Below, one piece after another: positions 9,258 through 18,479 of a stretch of DNA of 64,000 nt. The notes beneath the pieces were generated by a model. That model was given only the letters and a program-made list of their open reading frames with translations. It was not told the DNA's origin and did no database searches. The stretch comes from Methylocystis heyeri (lineage in GTDB: Bacteria; Pseudomonadota; Alphaproteobacteria; Rhizobiales; Beijerinckiaceae), in assembly GCF_004802635.2 (NCBI RefSeq), contig NZ_CP046052.1:1364001-1428000 (forward strand), read 5' to 3'. Made by a program: the position numbers and the translations under genes. Every line of letters begins with the position of its first letter. Position 1 is the stretch's first letter.

Positions 9258-9728
9258 ATGACCAAGGGACCAAAGACGCTCGAGGAACTCGCGGAAGCGC
9301 TTCCCGCAAAAGGCCGGCTCATGGGGCTGGACCTCGGCACGAAAACCATCGGACTCGCGCTTTCGGACGTCGAGCGCCGCTTGGCTTCGCCGCTGGACAC
9401 GATCCGGCGCGTGAAATTTTCAGCCGATGCCGAAGACCTGTTGAAACGCGCCCGGGATTTCGAGATCTGCGCCTTCGTCGTCGGCCTGCCGTTGAATATG
9501 GACGGCTCGGACGGCCCCCGCGTTCAGGCGACGCGCGCCTTCATGCGCAACCTCGCCCGGATGACCGAGTTGCCTCATGTCTATTGGGACGAAAGGCTCT
9601 CGACCGCGGCCGTCACGCGCGAATTGATCGCCCAGGACGCCTCCCGGGCCAAGCGTGCGGAAGTCGTCGATCGCATGGCGGCGGCTTACATATTACAGGG
9701 CGCGCTCGATCGGCTGGCTAGAATCTAG
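9258..9728 (+). CDS. ruvX: Putative pre-16S rRNA nuclease / Holliday junction resolvase-like YqgF
   Basis: A 156-residue RNase H-like protein. Key motifs are [11 protein letters not shown] near the N-terminus (first catalytic Asp), [14 protein letters not shown], and [11 protein letters not shown] (acidic residues), with the last Asp in [13 protein letters not shown]. The family matures the 5' end of 16S rRNA and is also annotated as a Holliday junction resolvase. The start at 9258 is chosen because homologues begin shortly before the RLMGLDLG strand; the longer frame upstream overlaps the divergent hydrolase. Length is normal. Confidence 0.88.
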   Translation: MTKGPKTLEELAEALPAKGRLMGLDLGTKTIGLALSDVERRLASPLDTIRRVKFSADAEDLLKRARDFEICAFVVGLPLNMDGSDGPRVQATRAFMRNLARMTELPHVYWDERLSTAAVTRELIAQDASRAKRAEVVDRMAAAYILQGALDRLARI

Positions 9729-9786
9729 CCGCGGCAGGATGTTGTCTCCATTGTGTCTGCGCGCGATTTCGACTTGACGGACGACG

Positions 9787-10116
9787 TCACCAGCCGCAGC
9801 CTCTTTCGAAGGGATAGCCGCAGTTGGGATAGCCGTAATAAGGATATTGCCAACCTTGGTAGACGTTTCCATCCCAGTAATAACCGGGATAGTAGTAATT
9901 GTAGCGCAGCCTCGGCTGCGTTGCGCATGCAGCGCGAGGACGGCGGCGGTGGCGAGGATAATCCTGGCAATTTCGGGCGGACGCCAGCGTAAAGCCGGCC
10001 TCTTCCATCGCGGAAGGCGTCGCCTCCTGACCGGGGCCGACCCAGGCGGCCGCACCCTGGGAAAAGCCGACAGCGACCATAGCGGCAAGAAGCGCGGATC
10101 TCGCGAAAGCCCTCAT
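9787..10116 (-). CDS. Small exported Tyr/Pro-rich protein, possibly frameshifted
   Basis: A 109-residue prediction starting MRAFARSALLAAMVAVGF, a convincing signal peptide. The C-terminus is strikingly rich in Tyr, Pro, Gly and Trp (YNYYYPGYYWDGNVYQGW), similar in style to small secreted proteins of methanotrophs and rhizobia. The middle (RHRRRPRAACATQ) is out of character. In another frame the same DNA reads as IILATAAVLALHAQ, a second signal-like stretch, so a frameshift or a fusion of two small genes is possible. ATG 10116 is preceded by AAGGGGAAA. Function unknown. Confidence 0.45.
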   Translation of the reverse strand: MRAFARSALLAAMVAVGFSQGAAAWVGPGQEATPSAMEEAGFTLASARNCQDYPRHRRRPRAACATQPRLRYNYYYPGYYWDGNVYQGWQYPYYGYPNCGYPFERGCGW

Positions 10117-10254
10117 CCCGTCTTTTCCCCTTTTCCTGTCAGGAAGCATACAACCAAAAAGGCGAACAACAACATATTGACAACCATTAGGAGTAATCGC
10201 ATTATAGCCTAAACAATTCCGCCCGTTACGAATTTAAGCTGGCAGCGAGTCGTT

Positions 10255-10506
10255 ATGGTCAATAATTCTAATTCGGCCTCGGGCAACGGCAAAAAACACA
10301 ACGGAGCCGCCTCGCCGCAAACCGACATAACAGATGCGGAGAGCCTTTCCGTCGCGGCGTATATCGCCGACCTGACCGCGGAGATGGCCCAGCTCGCCGC
10401 CCGGGGCAAGCTGCCCATGCTGGCTTACTTTCTGAATCTCGCCCGCGTCGAAGCTCAGATGTATGTGCGCGAGCACGGCCGGCAGGGAATTTCCGGCGAG
10501 AGCTGA
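10255..10506 (+). CDS. Conserved small alphaproteobacterial protein
   Basis: An 83-residue protein with a disordered polar N-terminus and a helical C-terminal half (VAAYIADLTAEMAQLAARGK, then LAYFLNLARVEAQMY). I recognise this pattern from short Rhizobiales hypothetical proteins, but no function is known to me. It is convergent with dprA, whose stop lies 29 bases downstream on the other strand. The upstream region is AT-rich (10150-10210) and probably carries its promoter. Confidence 0.65.
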   Translation: MVNNSNSASGNGKKHNGAASPQTDITDAESLSVAAYIADLTAEMAQLAARGKLPMLAYFLNLARVEAQMYVREHGRQGISGES

Positions 10507-10534
10507 CGAAGGCCGCCGGCGCGAAAAACCCCGA

Positions 10535-11833
10535 TCATCGCAGGACGGACGAGGCAGTCAGCGAAACGAGCGCTCCGCCATGGCGCTCCAGCAGCCCTTC
10601 GAGATCGAGATCGCAGAGCACGCTCTGGACTTCGCGCGCCGGCAATTCGGCGGCGCGAATGAGTTCGTCGAGCGGTATCGGCGCAGGCGAGAGCAACGAC
10701 AGCACCTTCGAACGAGCGTCGGGCTCCTCCCCGCCAGCGACCGCCCCCTCGTGACGAACGATCGCCGCCTCGGCCCGAAGCGGCGAAGCCGTGGTTTCCT
10801 GTGGCGGCGTCGCTGCGGGCTCGGGCGTTTCGGCCGGATGCGGAGCTTCGTCATCCCTGCGCTGAAGCCAGAAAAGGTCCAGCTCTTCGAACAGGGGCTC
10901 GCTTTCCAGGACCGAAGCCCTCTCGCCGAAGAGGTCCGCCCCCGGGGTCGGCCCCCGCCTGCGGGCGGAGGACAGTCCATCGACGACGTCCTTCACGTCG
11001 CTGCACAGCGTAGCGCCGTCCCTGAGCAGATCATTGGTTCCGCCGGCGCGCGGATCTAACGGCGAACCGGGCACCGCGAATATTTCGCGCCCCTGGTCCA
11101 GCGCGAAGCGGGCGGTGATCAGCGAGCCGGAGCGGCGCGCGGCCTCGACCACGATCACGCCGAGGCTGAGACCCGAGACGATGCGGTTGCGTCGCGGAAA
11201 ATCCCGTCCCCGCGGCTCCCACTCCAAAGGCATTTCCGAAAGCGCGACGCCGCCGGACTGCACGATCGCTTCCAGAAGCCGGAGATTCTCCGACGGATAA
11301 GGCTTCGCATGTCCGCCGGCGAGTACTGCGATCGTGCCCGTCTCCAGCGAGGCGCGATGCGCCGCGGCGTCGATCCCGCGCGCAAGTCCCGACACGATGA
11401 CATAATTCTCGCGACCGAGCCCGCGCGCCAGCATTTCGGTCATGGTCGTGCCGGACGCCGAAGCGTTTCGCGAGCCGACGACGGCGACGGAGGAGCTGCG
11501 CAACAAGGCGGGGTCGCCCCGCGCCGCGAGTATCGGAGGGGCGCTGTCGATCGCCCGGAGCCGAGGCGGATACAGCGGGTCGCTCATGGCGATGAAGCGC
11601 ACGCCCATTGCGGACGAGGCGTCGATCTCGCGCAAGGCCTCGTCGCGCTCCGCGATCCGTATCGCGCGCGCAGCCGAAGAACGCGCAATCAGGCCCGGCA
11701 GGGATTCGAGCGCGGCCGTGGCGGAGCCGAACCGATAGATCAACTGGCGAAAAGTGCGGGGGCCGATGTTCTCGCTGCGGATCAGGCGAATCCAATCCAC
11801 CAGCTCCGCGTCGGACAGCCCCCGGCCCTGCAT
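10535..11833 (-). CDS. dprA: DNA processing protein DprA (Smf)
   Basis: A 432-residue protein. The N-terminal helical region (WIRLIRSENIGPRTFRQL) is followed by the Rossmann-like core with VVGSRNAS, VSGLARGIDAAAH, IAVLAGG, YPSENLRLLE and FPRRNRIVSGLS. A Pro/Glu-rich linker leads to a C-terminal winged-helix domain (LIRAAELPAREVQSVLCDLD). DprA loads RecA onto incoming single-stranded DNA in natural transformation. The start at 11833 overlaps the plsY stop by one base (TGATG), giving a plsY-dprA operon; the in-frame extension upstream is the shadow of plsY. comM, another competence gene, is elsewhere in the window. Confidence 0.93.
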   Translation of the reverse strand: MQGRGLSDAELVDWIRLIRSENIGPRTFRQLIYRFGSATAALESLPGLIARSSAARAIRIAERDEALREIDASSAMGVRFIAMSDPLYPPRLRAIDSAPPILAARGDPALLRSSSVAVVGSRNASASGTTMTEMLARGLGRENYVIVSGLARGIDAAAHRASLETGTIAVLAGGHAKPYPSENLRLLEAIVQSGGVALSEMPLEWEPRGRDFPRRNRIVSGLSLGVIVVEAARRSGSLITARFALDQGREIFAVPGSPLDPRAGGTNDLLRDGATLCSDVKDVVDGLSSARRRGPTPGADLFGERASVLESEPLFEELDLFWLQRRDDEAPHPAETPEPAATPPQETTASPLRAEAAIVRHEGAVAGGEEPDARSKVLSLLSPAPIPLDELIRAAELPAREVQSVLCDLDLEGLLERHGGALVSLTASSVLR

Positions 11834-12435
11834 CAGGATTTCTGTCCGATGCGGCTTTCCTGGCCCGAAAGCAGGCGGGAGAGGTTTTCCCGATGCTTCC
11901 ACCACAGCAGCGCGGTCATCAGCGCCACCACCGCAGCCTCGTCGCCATGGCCGAAAGCCCACAACGAGGCCGGCGCCGCCACCGAGGCGAGCAGCGCCGA
12001 GAGCGAGGAGAAACGCCATATCGCCGCGGCCGAAAGCCACACGGCGCAGAACACCAGCCCCGCTGGCCAATAGAGCGCAAACAGTACGCCGAGGAAGGTG
12101 GCGACGCCCTTGCCGCCGCGAAACCCGAGCCAAACCGGCGCAATATGGCCGACGAAGGCTGCGATCCCGGCGAAAATTGCGGCCTGCGGCGAGAGCCATG
12201 CGCCGAGCAGCGTCGCCGCCGTCCCTTTCAGCGCGTCGAGCAGCAAAGTGGCGGCGGCGAGATCCTTGCGCCCGGTGCGCAGCACATTGGTCGCGCCTAT
12301 ATTCCCGGAACCGATGGATCGGATGTCGCCGGCTCCGGCGAGGCGCGTAAGAATGAGACCAAAGGGAATCGATCCCAGCACATAGCCGAGGGCGAGGGCT
12401 GCGATGTCGGCGGATACGGGGGATAGTGAGGACAT
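11833..12435 (-). CDS. plsY: Acyl-phosphate:glycerol-3-phosphate acyltransferase PlsY
   Basis: A 200-residue multi-pass membrane enzyme. It carries the three conserved cytoplasmic motifs: [20 protein letters not shown] and [13 protein letters not shown]. PlsY transfers the acyl group from acyl phosphate to glycerol-3-phosphate, the first step of phospholipid synthesis. ATG 12435 is used because the residues before it (RRARRHEGP...) are not family-like. It is translationally linked to dprA downstream. Confidence 0.93.
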   Translation of the reverse strand: MSSLSPVSADIAALALGYVLGSIPFGLILTRLAGAGDIRSIGSGNIGATNVLRTGRKDLAAATLLLDALKGTAATLLGAWLSPQAAIFAGIAAFVGHIAPVWLGFRGGKGVATFLGVLFALYWPAGLVFCAVWLSAAAIWRFSSLSALLASVAAPASLWAFGHGDEAAVVALMTALLWWKHRENLSRLLSGQESRIGQKS

Positions 12436-12653
12436 GAGCGAAGGCGACGCGTCCGGGTTGAAGGGACCTTCATGGCGCCTTGCGCGCCGTCCCTCGGCTG
12501 GAATTCGCGCGATGCTAGCCGAGCCGTTGACTCGCCGCAACCAGAGCGTGGCGTCGGCGCGGGGCTTTCCCGCAAAAGGCTGAACCTCGATGCGAGGGTC
12601 TCCCCCTTTCGGCGCGAAAAGGGTAAAGGAGTGGCGCAGATTCAGAGGCAGGC

Positions 12654-13733
12654 ATGACAGAACCCGACCGCAGACCGCGGCCCAGAGCCTTTCGTCTTGA
12701 CGGCGACACCGTGGTGCCGCCGAAAAAGGAGCAACAGGCCGAAGAGGCCGCGCGCCCCTCCGCCGCTCAGGTCATAGAACCCGAGGTGGATGTTTTCGCC
12801 AATCGGCTTCTGGGCGCCGAAGGGACCCCGGAATCAGATGAACAGGCGGTCGAAGAAGCCCAGATCAGCGGGCTGCTGCGCAGGTTCATCCTCTCCTGGG
12901 GCGGCCTTTTCTGGTCGGCCCTGTCGGGGCTGGCCTCGCTGGCGGTCACACTGTGGCTCACCAATCTGATCGAGGGCCTGTTTCTTCATTCCGCGATTCT
13001 GGGAAGCGTCGGCCTCGTTCTGGCGCTGGCTTTCGGCGCCGCGGCGCTGGCTCTCTTTGCGGGCGAGATCCGCACCATGATGCGCCAGAACAAGATCGCG
13101 CGGCTTCATATCGCCCTGGCCGCGGCGCGCACGGCGGACGACGCGCAAGCGGCGCGGGAAAAGATACTGGAACTCTGCAAGATCTACGACGATCGCCCGG
13201 AAACCGGTCAGGCCCGCGCCCGCATCATCGAATACACCAGGCAGATCATCGACGGCCGCGATCTCATCGACCTCGCCGAAAGAAACCTGGTGCTTCCGCT
13301 CGACGAACTGGCCCGCCGCGAAATCGCGAATGCGTCTAAACGGGTTTCGGTCGTTACGACGATCAGCCCCCGCGCCCTGATCGACCTCATTTTCGTCGCC
13401 GGACAAGCCATCGCCCTGATGCGCCGGATCGCCGAAATTTACGGCGGCCGGCCCGGACTTCTGGGCTTCTTCAAGCTGGCGCGCTCGGTCGGCGCGCATC
13501 TCGCCATCACCGGCGGCCTGGCGATCGGGGACTCGCTTCTCCAGCAGCTCGTCGGACACGGCATCGCGGCGCGCCTCTCCGCGCGCCTCGGCGAAGGCGT
13601 GCTGAACGGCCTTCTGACGGCGCGCGTCGGACTTTCCGCGATGGCGGTCTGCCGTCCCATGCCGTTCTGCGCGGTGAAACAGCCCGGCGTCGCCGAAGTG
13701 GCGCCGTTCTTGTTCGGCGACAAGAAGGCCTGA
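12654..13733 (+). CDS. TIGR01620 / UPF0283 (YcjF-like) inner membrane protein
   Basis: A 359-residue protein. The charged, disordered N-terminus (about 80 residues, with RPRAFRLD) is typical. Two adjacent transmembrane segments follow ([20 protein letters not shown] and a second around [18 protein letters not shown]), then a helical domain with the conserved [31 protein letters not shown] stretch. YcjF homologues usually sit beside a YcjX-type GTPase; here the next gene is xthA, 17 bases downstream, so that partner is not adjacent. Molecular function is not established. Confidence 0.85.
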   Translation: MTEPDRRPRPRAFRLDGDTVVPPKKEQQAEEAARPSAAQVIEPEVDVFANRLLGAEGTPESDEQAVEEAQISGLLRRFILSWGGLFWSALSGLASLAVTLWLTNLIEGLFLHSAILGSVGLVLALAFGAAALALFAGEIRTMMRQNKIARLHIALAAARTADDAQAAREKILELCKIYDDRPETGQARARIIEYTRQIIDGRDLIDLAERNLVLPLDELARREIANASKRVSVVTTISPRALIDLIFVAGQAIALMRRIAEIYGGRPGLLGFFKLARSVGAHLAITGGLAIGDSLLQQLVGHGIAARLSARLGEGVLNGLLTARVGLSAMAVCRPMPFCAVKQPGVAEVAPFLFGDKKA

Positions 13734-13750
13734 GTCTCAAAGAAGCCCCC

Positions 13751-14551
13751 ATGAAAATCACCACCTGGAACATAAACTCCGTGCGGCTGCGCATGCCGCT
13801 GGTCGTCCATTTCCTGAAAACCAACGCGCCTGACGTCATTTGCCTTCAGGAGACCAAGTGCCGGGACGCCGAATTCCCTTCGAGCGATCTCCGGGCGCTG
13901 GGCTATGAGCATCTCGCGGTGAATGGACAGAAGGGCTATCACGGCGTCGCCATCGCCTCGAAGCTTCCCGTCCGCCTGCTCGACAAGCAGGATTTTTGCG
14001 ACGCCGGACACGCACGCCACGTTGCGGTGGAGATCGACGCGGGCGGCGCCCCGCTTTCCCTGCATAATTTCTATGTTCCGGCGGGCGGCGACGAGCCCGA
14101 CGAGACGGTAAATCCCAAATTCGCGCACAAGCTCGGTTTTCTCGACGAGATGACCGAATGGATCAAACGCGAGCGCATCGCCGCCGGACGTTCGGTTCTC
14201 GTCGGCGACCTCAACATCGCCCCGCTGGAGCACGACGTCTGGAGCCACAAGGCCCTGCTGAAGGTGGTGAGCCACACCCCCATCGAGGTCGAGAAGCTCA
14301 ACAAGATGTTCGAGGCGGGCGAATGGATCGACTCGATGCGCCGCTTCGTGCCGCCGCAGGAAAAGCTCTACACCTGGTGGAGCTATCGCGCGTCGGACTG
14401 GGCGGCCTCCGACCGCGGCCGAAGGCTGGACCACGTTCTCGTGAGCCAGGCGCTCGGCGGCGCGCTGGCGGGCCTGCAAGTGGCGCGCGAAGCCAGGGGC
14501 TGGGAACGCCCGTCCGACCATGTGCCGGTGACCGTCGAACTCAGCCTGTAG
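13751..14551 (+). CDS. xthA: Exodeoxyribonuclease III
   Basis: A 266-residue enzyme of the exonuclease III/AP endonuclease family. Motifs run in order: TWNINSVRLR, CLQETKC (metal-binding Glu), YHGVAI, GDLNIAP (Asp, Asn), RRLDHVLVS and the terminal SDHVPV catalytic His. It removes nucleotides 3' to 5' from duplex DNA and cuts at abasic sites. It follows the UPF0283 gene by 17 bases on the same strand and is probably co-transcribed with it. Length is normal. Confidence 0.94.
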   Translation: MKITTWNINSVRLRMPLVVHFLKTNAPDVICLQETKCRDAEFPSSDLRALGYEHLAVNGQKGYHGVAIASKLPVRLLDKQDFCDAGHARHVAVEIDAGGAPLSLHNFYVPAGGDEPDETVNPKFAHKLGFLDEMTEWIKRERIAAGRSVLVGDLNIAPLEHDVWSHKALLKVVSHTPIEVEKLNKMFEAGEWIDSMRRFVPPQEKLYTWWSYRASDWAASDRGRRLDHVLVSQALGGALAGLQVAREARGWERPSDHVPVTVELSL

Positions 14552-14576
14552 AGCGTTTTCGATGCATGCGCGTTAG

Positions 14577-14609
14577 AGCGCGTTCGGTTCGAACGCAGTC
14601 GAACGCGCT
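14577..14609. repeat. Inverted repeat downstream of xthA
   Basis: Perfect 10-bp arms AGCGCGTTCG (14577-14586) and CGAACGCGCT (14600-14609) surround a 13-base loop. It lies in a 120-base interval between convergent genes and resembles AGCGCGTTCG-type repeats I associate with methylocystacean intergenic regions. It could end the xthA transcript, but there is no adjacent T-run. Confidence 0.5.
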
Positions 14610-14673
14610 ACAGAACTCATTGACGAAGCAAGTTCTTTTCCAAAAGCCGCTGCGCATTTTTTGAGAACATGCT

Positions 14674-15168
14674 CTAACGCCTCGGAGCCGCCTCGGCGCG
14701 CAATTCCGCCAGCGACGCATATCTCTGCGCGCCGTTGGGCGTTCGAACCTCTACGGCGCCGTCCGAATACATGACATAGGTGATGTCGCCGGACTCGTAG
14801 CGATCCACCTCCGCCGGCTCGCTTCGGACTTGCTCCTGCCACTTCGGCGCGGGCGGGGGCGCGGCCGAAGCCTGCGCGGCGCGCTCGCGCGGCGGGGCGT
14901 TTTCGACTTTCGCCGGCTTGATCGGGGCTGCGGTCTCCTGGGCCTCCCGCCCCTTCGACGCGATGATGAACTCATCGAGGCGCGCGAGGATCTGGCCAAG
15001 AGCGGCGACGATCAGCCCGCCGGAAAAAGCGATCGCCCCGCTGATGAAAAGACTCCAACCGCGCTCGACCTGAATCGTCTCCCAGCCGCTGGACATGGCC
15101 GCCGCGCCGGCGACGACCAGAACGAGGCCTGCGAGGCTGACGCCCCATCTCGAGATATTTCGCCACAT
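14674..15168 (-). CDS. Small two-pass membrane protein with a short C-terminal beta-like domain
   Basis: A 164-residue protein from ATG 15168. Two hydrophobic segments are clear (WGVSLAGLVLVVAGAAAM and WSLFISGAIAFSGGLIVAAL), followed by a Pro/Ala-rich linker and a short C-terminal element (DITYVMYSDGAVEVRTPNGA) likely exposed in the cytoplasm. I recall the last element from unnamed Rhizobiales membrane proteins; function is unknown. An in-frame ATG at 15258 would add 30 basic residues without obvious features. It is divergent from the xylanase-like gene. Confidence 0.6.
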   Translation of the reverse strand: MWRNISRWGVSLAGLVLVVAGAAAMSSGWETIQVERGWSLFISGAIAFSGGLIVAALGQILARLDEFIIASKGREAQETAAPIKPAKVENAPPRERAAQASAAPPPAPKWQEQVRSEPAEVDRYESGDITYVMYSDGAVEVRTPNGAQRYASLAELRAEAAPRR

Positions 15169-15433
15169 CGCAATGAGGATTCCTGTCGTTTCGCGGGCCG
15201 GCTCGGGACCCGTTGCACTCGGCTGCAGACGGCGTCTTCTCGCGCCGCCGTATTTCATTTCACGCTCTCTAGCGCGCTTTGCCCCCCGATGAAACGGCCG
15301 CGCCATCGAAGCCGACATGAGATCAAGCGCGTGGAGCAGTTTCAGGCCCAGCGCGCCGCGGCTCGCGCTTTACGGTCATAATCGAGCAATCCTTTCGCTC
15401 TAGCCTTTTCGCTCCTGAAACAGCGCGGTTCCG

Positions 15434-16738
15434 ATGCAGGCAAAACCAAAAGAGTTTTCGCGGCGCCAATTTGGTTCGGCGCTTCTCGGCGCCGGATTGA
15501 CGCCCGCGCTGGCGCCGCAGGCCCATGCAGGGCGCGTTTGCCGGGAGCCGTCGCCGCCTGTTTACCATTCGAACCAGCCTGCTGTTCCACTGGGCGCGAT
15601 CAACCCTCATGTCTCGTGGGGCGTCCATCTCGAAGGCGAGTCGATCTACGACACGAGCGTCGTCGAAGCGGTCAAAATGGAACGGCCCAATATTATCGCC
15701 ATAGGAAGCGGACTGAAATTCGGCAATCTCCATCCCGAATCCATCGCTTTCGAGCGCGAGGCCGATGGGAAAAAGATATCGACATGGACCGAAGCCGACG
15801 ACATCGTGCGCCTCGCATCGCGTCTCGGCGCTTCCGTCCGTGGCGACGCGCTGATCTGGAATGATTGGCTTCCGCCCTGGATCGAAAAGCTCGCGAAAGA
15901 ACGGCCGAAGGGCTGGCGCGATCAGTTGCAGGAAGCGTACGAAAAAAATCTGGAAAGCATTTTTTCCCGCTTCCAGGCGCTCGACCGCCAATATGGCAAG
16001 AGCGTGATGCCGTGGTGCGGCCTCATCAACGAGCCTTTCGCCTATTGGAAGGTCTGGTTCGGCAAGCCCGCCTGGCGGCAGGGAACATGGCTCGAGGCTT
16101 TCGATCCGATGCCGGACGGCGCGCCGGGATACATTCATCAAGCTTTCAACCTTGCGGAAAAATACAGCCGTTCCTCGAAACCGGCGCTTTTCTTCAATGA
16201 AGCCAATTGCGACACAGACAAACACGGTCCAATCCTGCGGGGCGCGATGCTCGCCCTCGTCGACAGCCTGCAAGCTGCGGGACGCAAGATCGACGCCGTC
16301 GGCCTCGAAAGCCACCTGCAGCCGGAGTGGATGAACGATCGCGACAAGCCGGATTGGCGACCCTTCGTCAAATTCCTGAAGGATCTCCAGGCCCGCGGCG
16401 TCGCGGTCTATATCACGGAGCTCGACGTCAATGATTGTGCGCTGGAAGACGCCGCCGCGCGCGACAAGCTCGTCGCGGATTACACACAGTCTTTCGTCTC
16501 GGCCGCGCTCGAGATTCCCGCGGTGACGATGGTCACGAACTGGGATTTCGCCGACAGCCTGTCCTGGTACCGCGACGAAGCTACGCCGGAGTCCACCTTC
16601 CCGGCGCTCGGCCGCTGGCCCGGCTGCGTCGCTAGACCGGCATGCCCAAGGCCGGCCATCTATGATCAGGAGCTTTCGCCCAAAGCCGCCCGCGACGCAT
16701 TGGCTGCCGCCCTCGCGGTCAAAAGCGACCAAAAATGA
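15434..16738 (+). CDS. Glycoside hydrolase family 10 (endo-1,4-beta-xylanase-like), Tat-exported
   Basis: A 434-residue protein. The N-terminus FSRRQFGSALLGAGL looks like a twin-arginine signal, cleaved near QAHA. The body follows the GH10 barrel: RGDALIWNDWLPPWI on an early strand, GLINEPFAYW with the presumed acid/base Glu200, GLESHLQPE, and VYITELDVND with the presumed nucleophile Glu329. Both catalytic Glu are present, so activity on a beta-1,4-linked glycan is plausible. Methanotrophs do not grow on xylan, so the natural target could be an exopolysaccharide or plant debris. No carbohydrate-binding module or transporter lies next to it. The ribosome-binding site is weak. Confidence 0.82.
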   Translation: MQAKPKEFSRRQFGSALLGAGLTPALAPQAHAGRVCREPSPPVYHSNQPAVPLGAINPHVSWGVHLEGESIYDTSVVEAVKMERPNIIAIGSGLKFGNLHPESIAFEREADGKKISTWTEADDIVRLASRLGASVRGDALIWNDWLPPWIEKLAKERPKGWRDQLQEAYEKNLESIFSRFQALDRQYGKSVMPWCGLINEPFAYWKVWFGKPAWRQGTWLEAFDPMPDGAPGYIHQAFNLAEKYSRSSKPALFFNEANCDTDKHGPILRGAMLALVDSLQAAGRKIDAVGLESHLQPEWMNDRDKPDWRPFVKFLKDLQARGVAVYITELDVNDCALEDAAARDKLVADYTQSFVSAALEIPAVTMVTNWDFADSLSWYRDEATPESTFPALGRWPGCVARPACPRPAIYDQELSPKAARDALAAALAVKSDQK

Positions 16739-16985
16739 CGCGCGAAACGCGACCGGGCCCGACCGCTTTCGGACAATTCGCATGATAGCGCGGCTTCGAC
16801 CCCGCCGCGCCGCAGCATAGCCTCGCCCATGAGAACCAAAGCGGCGCTCGCCCAGCTCAAGCATGAAATTTGCAAGCGCGTCATGGAAAGACGATATTGC
16901 CCGCGACGCTCCGCCGCACTAGGAAGAGCATGAGTGTGGCGCCCGCCCTAAATTCACTTCGATCGAAACTTCAGGAGACGCGATA

Positions 16986-17585
16986 ATGTCGTTTACGCTT
17001 GAGCCGCTGCCCTACGCCTATGACGCGCTGCAGCCGTATCTGTCGAAGGAATCCTTCGAATATCATCACGACAAGCATCACGCGACCTATGTGACCAACG
17101 CCAACAACCTCATCAAGGGCACGGAGTTCGAGGGCAAGCCGATCGAGGAGATCATCGTCGCCTCGCACGGCAAGAATGTGCCGATCTTCAACAATGTGGC
17201 GCAGCACTACAACCATCACCATTACTGGCATTGGCTGAAGCCCAATGGCGGCGGCGCCATCCCGGGCAAGGTCGAGAAGGCGATCATCGACTCCTTCGGC
17301 TCGGTCGACAAGTTCAAGGAAGAGTTCCAGGCCCAGGGCCTCGGCCAGTTCGGCTCCGGCTGGGTGTGGCTCGAGGTCAAGGACGGCAAGCTCGCGGTGC
17401 GCAAGACCGCCAACGCTGAAAACCCGCTGATCTTCGGCGCCAAGCCGATCCTCGTCGCCGACGTGTGGGAGCACTCCTACTACATCGACTACCGCAACCG
17501 TCGCGCCGACTACCTCAAGGCCTTCCTCGACCATCTCGTGAACTGGAGCCATGTCGAGGCGATGTTCGAGGCCGCCACGAAGTAA
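16986..17585 (+). CDS. sodB: Superoxide dismutase (Fe/Mn family, Fe type likely)
   Basis: A 199-residue enzyme of normal length. Metal ligands appear in FEYHHDKHHATYV (first His), QHYNHHHYWHW (second His) and VADVWEHSYYIDYRN (Asp and last His). It dismutates superoxide in the cytoplasm. The sequence pattern around NHHHYWHWLKP is more like Fe-SOD than Mn-SOD, which is an inference. AGGAGACGCGATA precedes the ATG, and a strong terminator follows at 17610-17639, so the gene is monocistronic. Confidence 0.94.
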   Translation: MSFTLEPLPYAYDALQPYLSKESFEYHHDKHHATYVTNANNLIKGTEFEGKPIEEIIVASHGKNVPIFNNVAQHYNHHHYWHWLKPNGGGAIPGKVEKAIIDSFGSVDKFKEEFQAQGLGQFGSGWVWLEVKDGKLAVRKTANAENPLIFGAKPILVADVWEHSYYIDYRNRRADYLKAFLDHLVNWSHVEAMFEAATK

Positions 17586-17609
17586 GGCGCCGAACCCTCG
17601 CGATTTGCT

Positions 17610-17639
17610 TTGGCCGGGCTCGTCCCGGCCAATTTTTTT
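17610..17639 (+). terminator. Rho-independent terminator of sodB
   Basis: Perfect 9-bp stem TTGGCCGGG/CCCGGCCAA with a 5-base loop, directly followed by seven T residues. Confidence 0.92.
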
Positions 17640-17694
17640 GTGAGAATAGAACGGCGGCCTTGCGCCATCGGAAAGCGCCGCATCCGCCGAGCCG

Positions 17695-18234
17695 TCACGC
17701 CGCCTGCCGCGTCTCGACGAGCTTTTTGAGGTTGGCGAGCCCGCGTTCGAAGTCTTTGCCGCAGAATTTGTCCGGATCGACGAACAGCGCGAACAATTTG
17801 CCGAAAATATCGTGCTTGCCCGACATGGACCAGACCAGCCTGGTTCCCGCGCCCTCGGGGGAAAGCGCGAAGGTCACGAGAGTCGTCGCCTTGATCGGCC
17901 GCTTAAGCGTGAGCCTCATGCGCAGCATCTCATCGCGCACGGATTCGAGAAGCGTCATCCTGCCCGCGCCCAGCTTAGCATTGCCGGCCCATTCGAAACT
18001 GGAGCCGACGACGCCGGGAACCCCGTCAAATATGCGCTTTGCGTTGGGGTCGAGCTTGGCCCAGGGCGACCACTCCTCCCATTTGTGAAAATCGCCGATC
18101 GACTCGAAAACATCGGCCGCCGGCGCGTCGATAATCGAATTGCGCGAGATGCTGAAGCTGTCGGGACGCAAGGAGGCGGCGGCGACCACGCCGCCGATCA
18201 GGCCGAGCAAAAGAAGAAGCACATAGGTCAGCAT
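17695..18234 (-). CDS. SRPBCC (START-like) family protein with N-terminal membrane segment
   Basis: A 179-residue protein. The first 25 residues (LTYVLLLLLGLIGGVVAAAS) form a membrane anchor or uncleaved signal. The rest matches the SRPBCC ligand-binding fold: ISRNSIIDAPAADVFESIGD, WEEWSPWAKLDP, then TRLVWSMSGKHD and a C-terminal helix with FERGLANLKKLV. Such proteins bind hydrophobic ligands; here neither ligand nor pathway is evident. ATG 18234 follows GGGAG. The promoter region is shared with the divergent kinase gene at 18480. Confidence 0.8.
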   Translation of the reverse strand: MLTYVLLLLLGLIGGVVAAASLRPDSFSISRNSIIDAPAADVFESIGDFHKWEEWSPWAKLDPNAKRIFDGVPGVVGSSFEWAGNAKLGAGRMTLLESVRDEMLRMRLTLKRPIKATTLVTFALSPEGAGTRLVWSMSGKHDIFGKLFALFVDPDKFCGKDFERGLANLKKLVETRQAA

Positions 18235-18479
18235 GGCGATGCTCCCAGCGAGACCCCTGTATCGTCTCAGAGTAGCCCGGAACGCGTCGAAAGCAAGCCG
18301 GGCGAGGCGCGCCTCGGCCCCGCGACGGATTTTCGGGACAAGTCCGTGAAAAACAGGGCATTTCTTCCCGCCGGTTAACCGGAAGGCAGAGGAAGGCGGG
18401 TAAATTTGCAGCGTGCACGCCTTCCCATCCATCGGCCGAGCGCCACGCCCGTCCGAGAGGCTATAGATGGAGGACAGGG

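Noticed and set aside
15323-16864. 513-codon minus-strand frame
   Set aside because: Complete overlap with the GH10 gene on the other strand, which has both catalytic Glu and a Tat signal.
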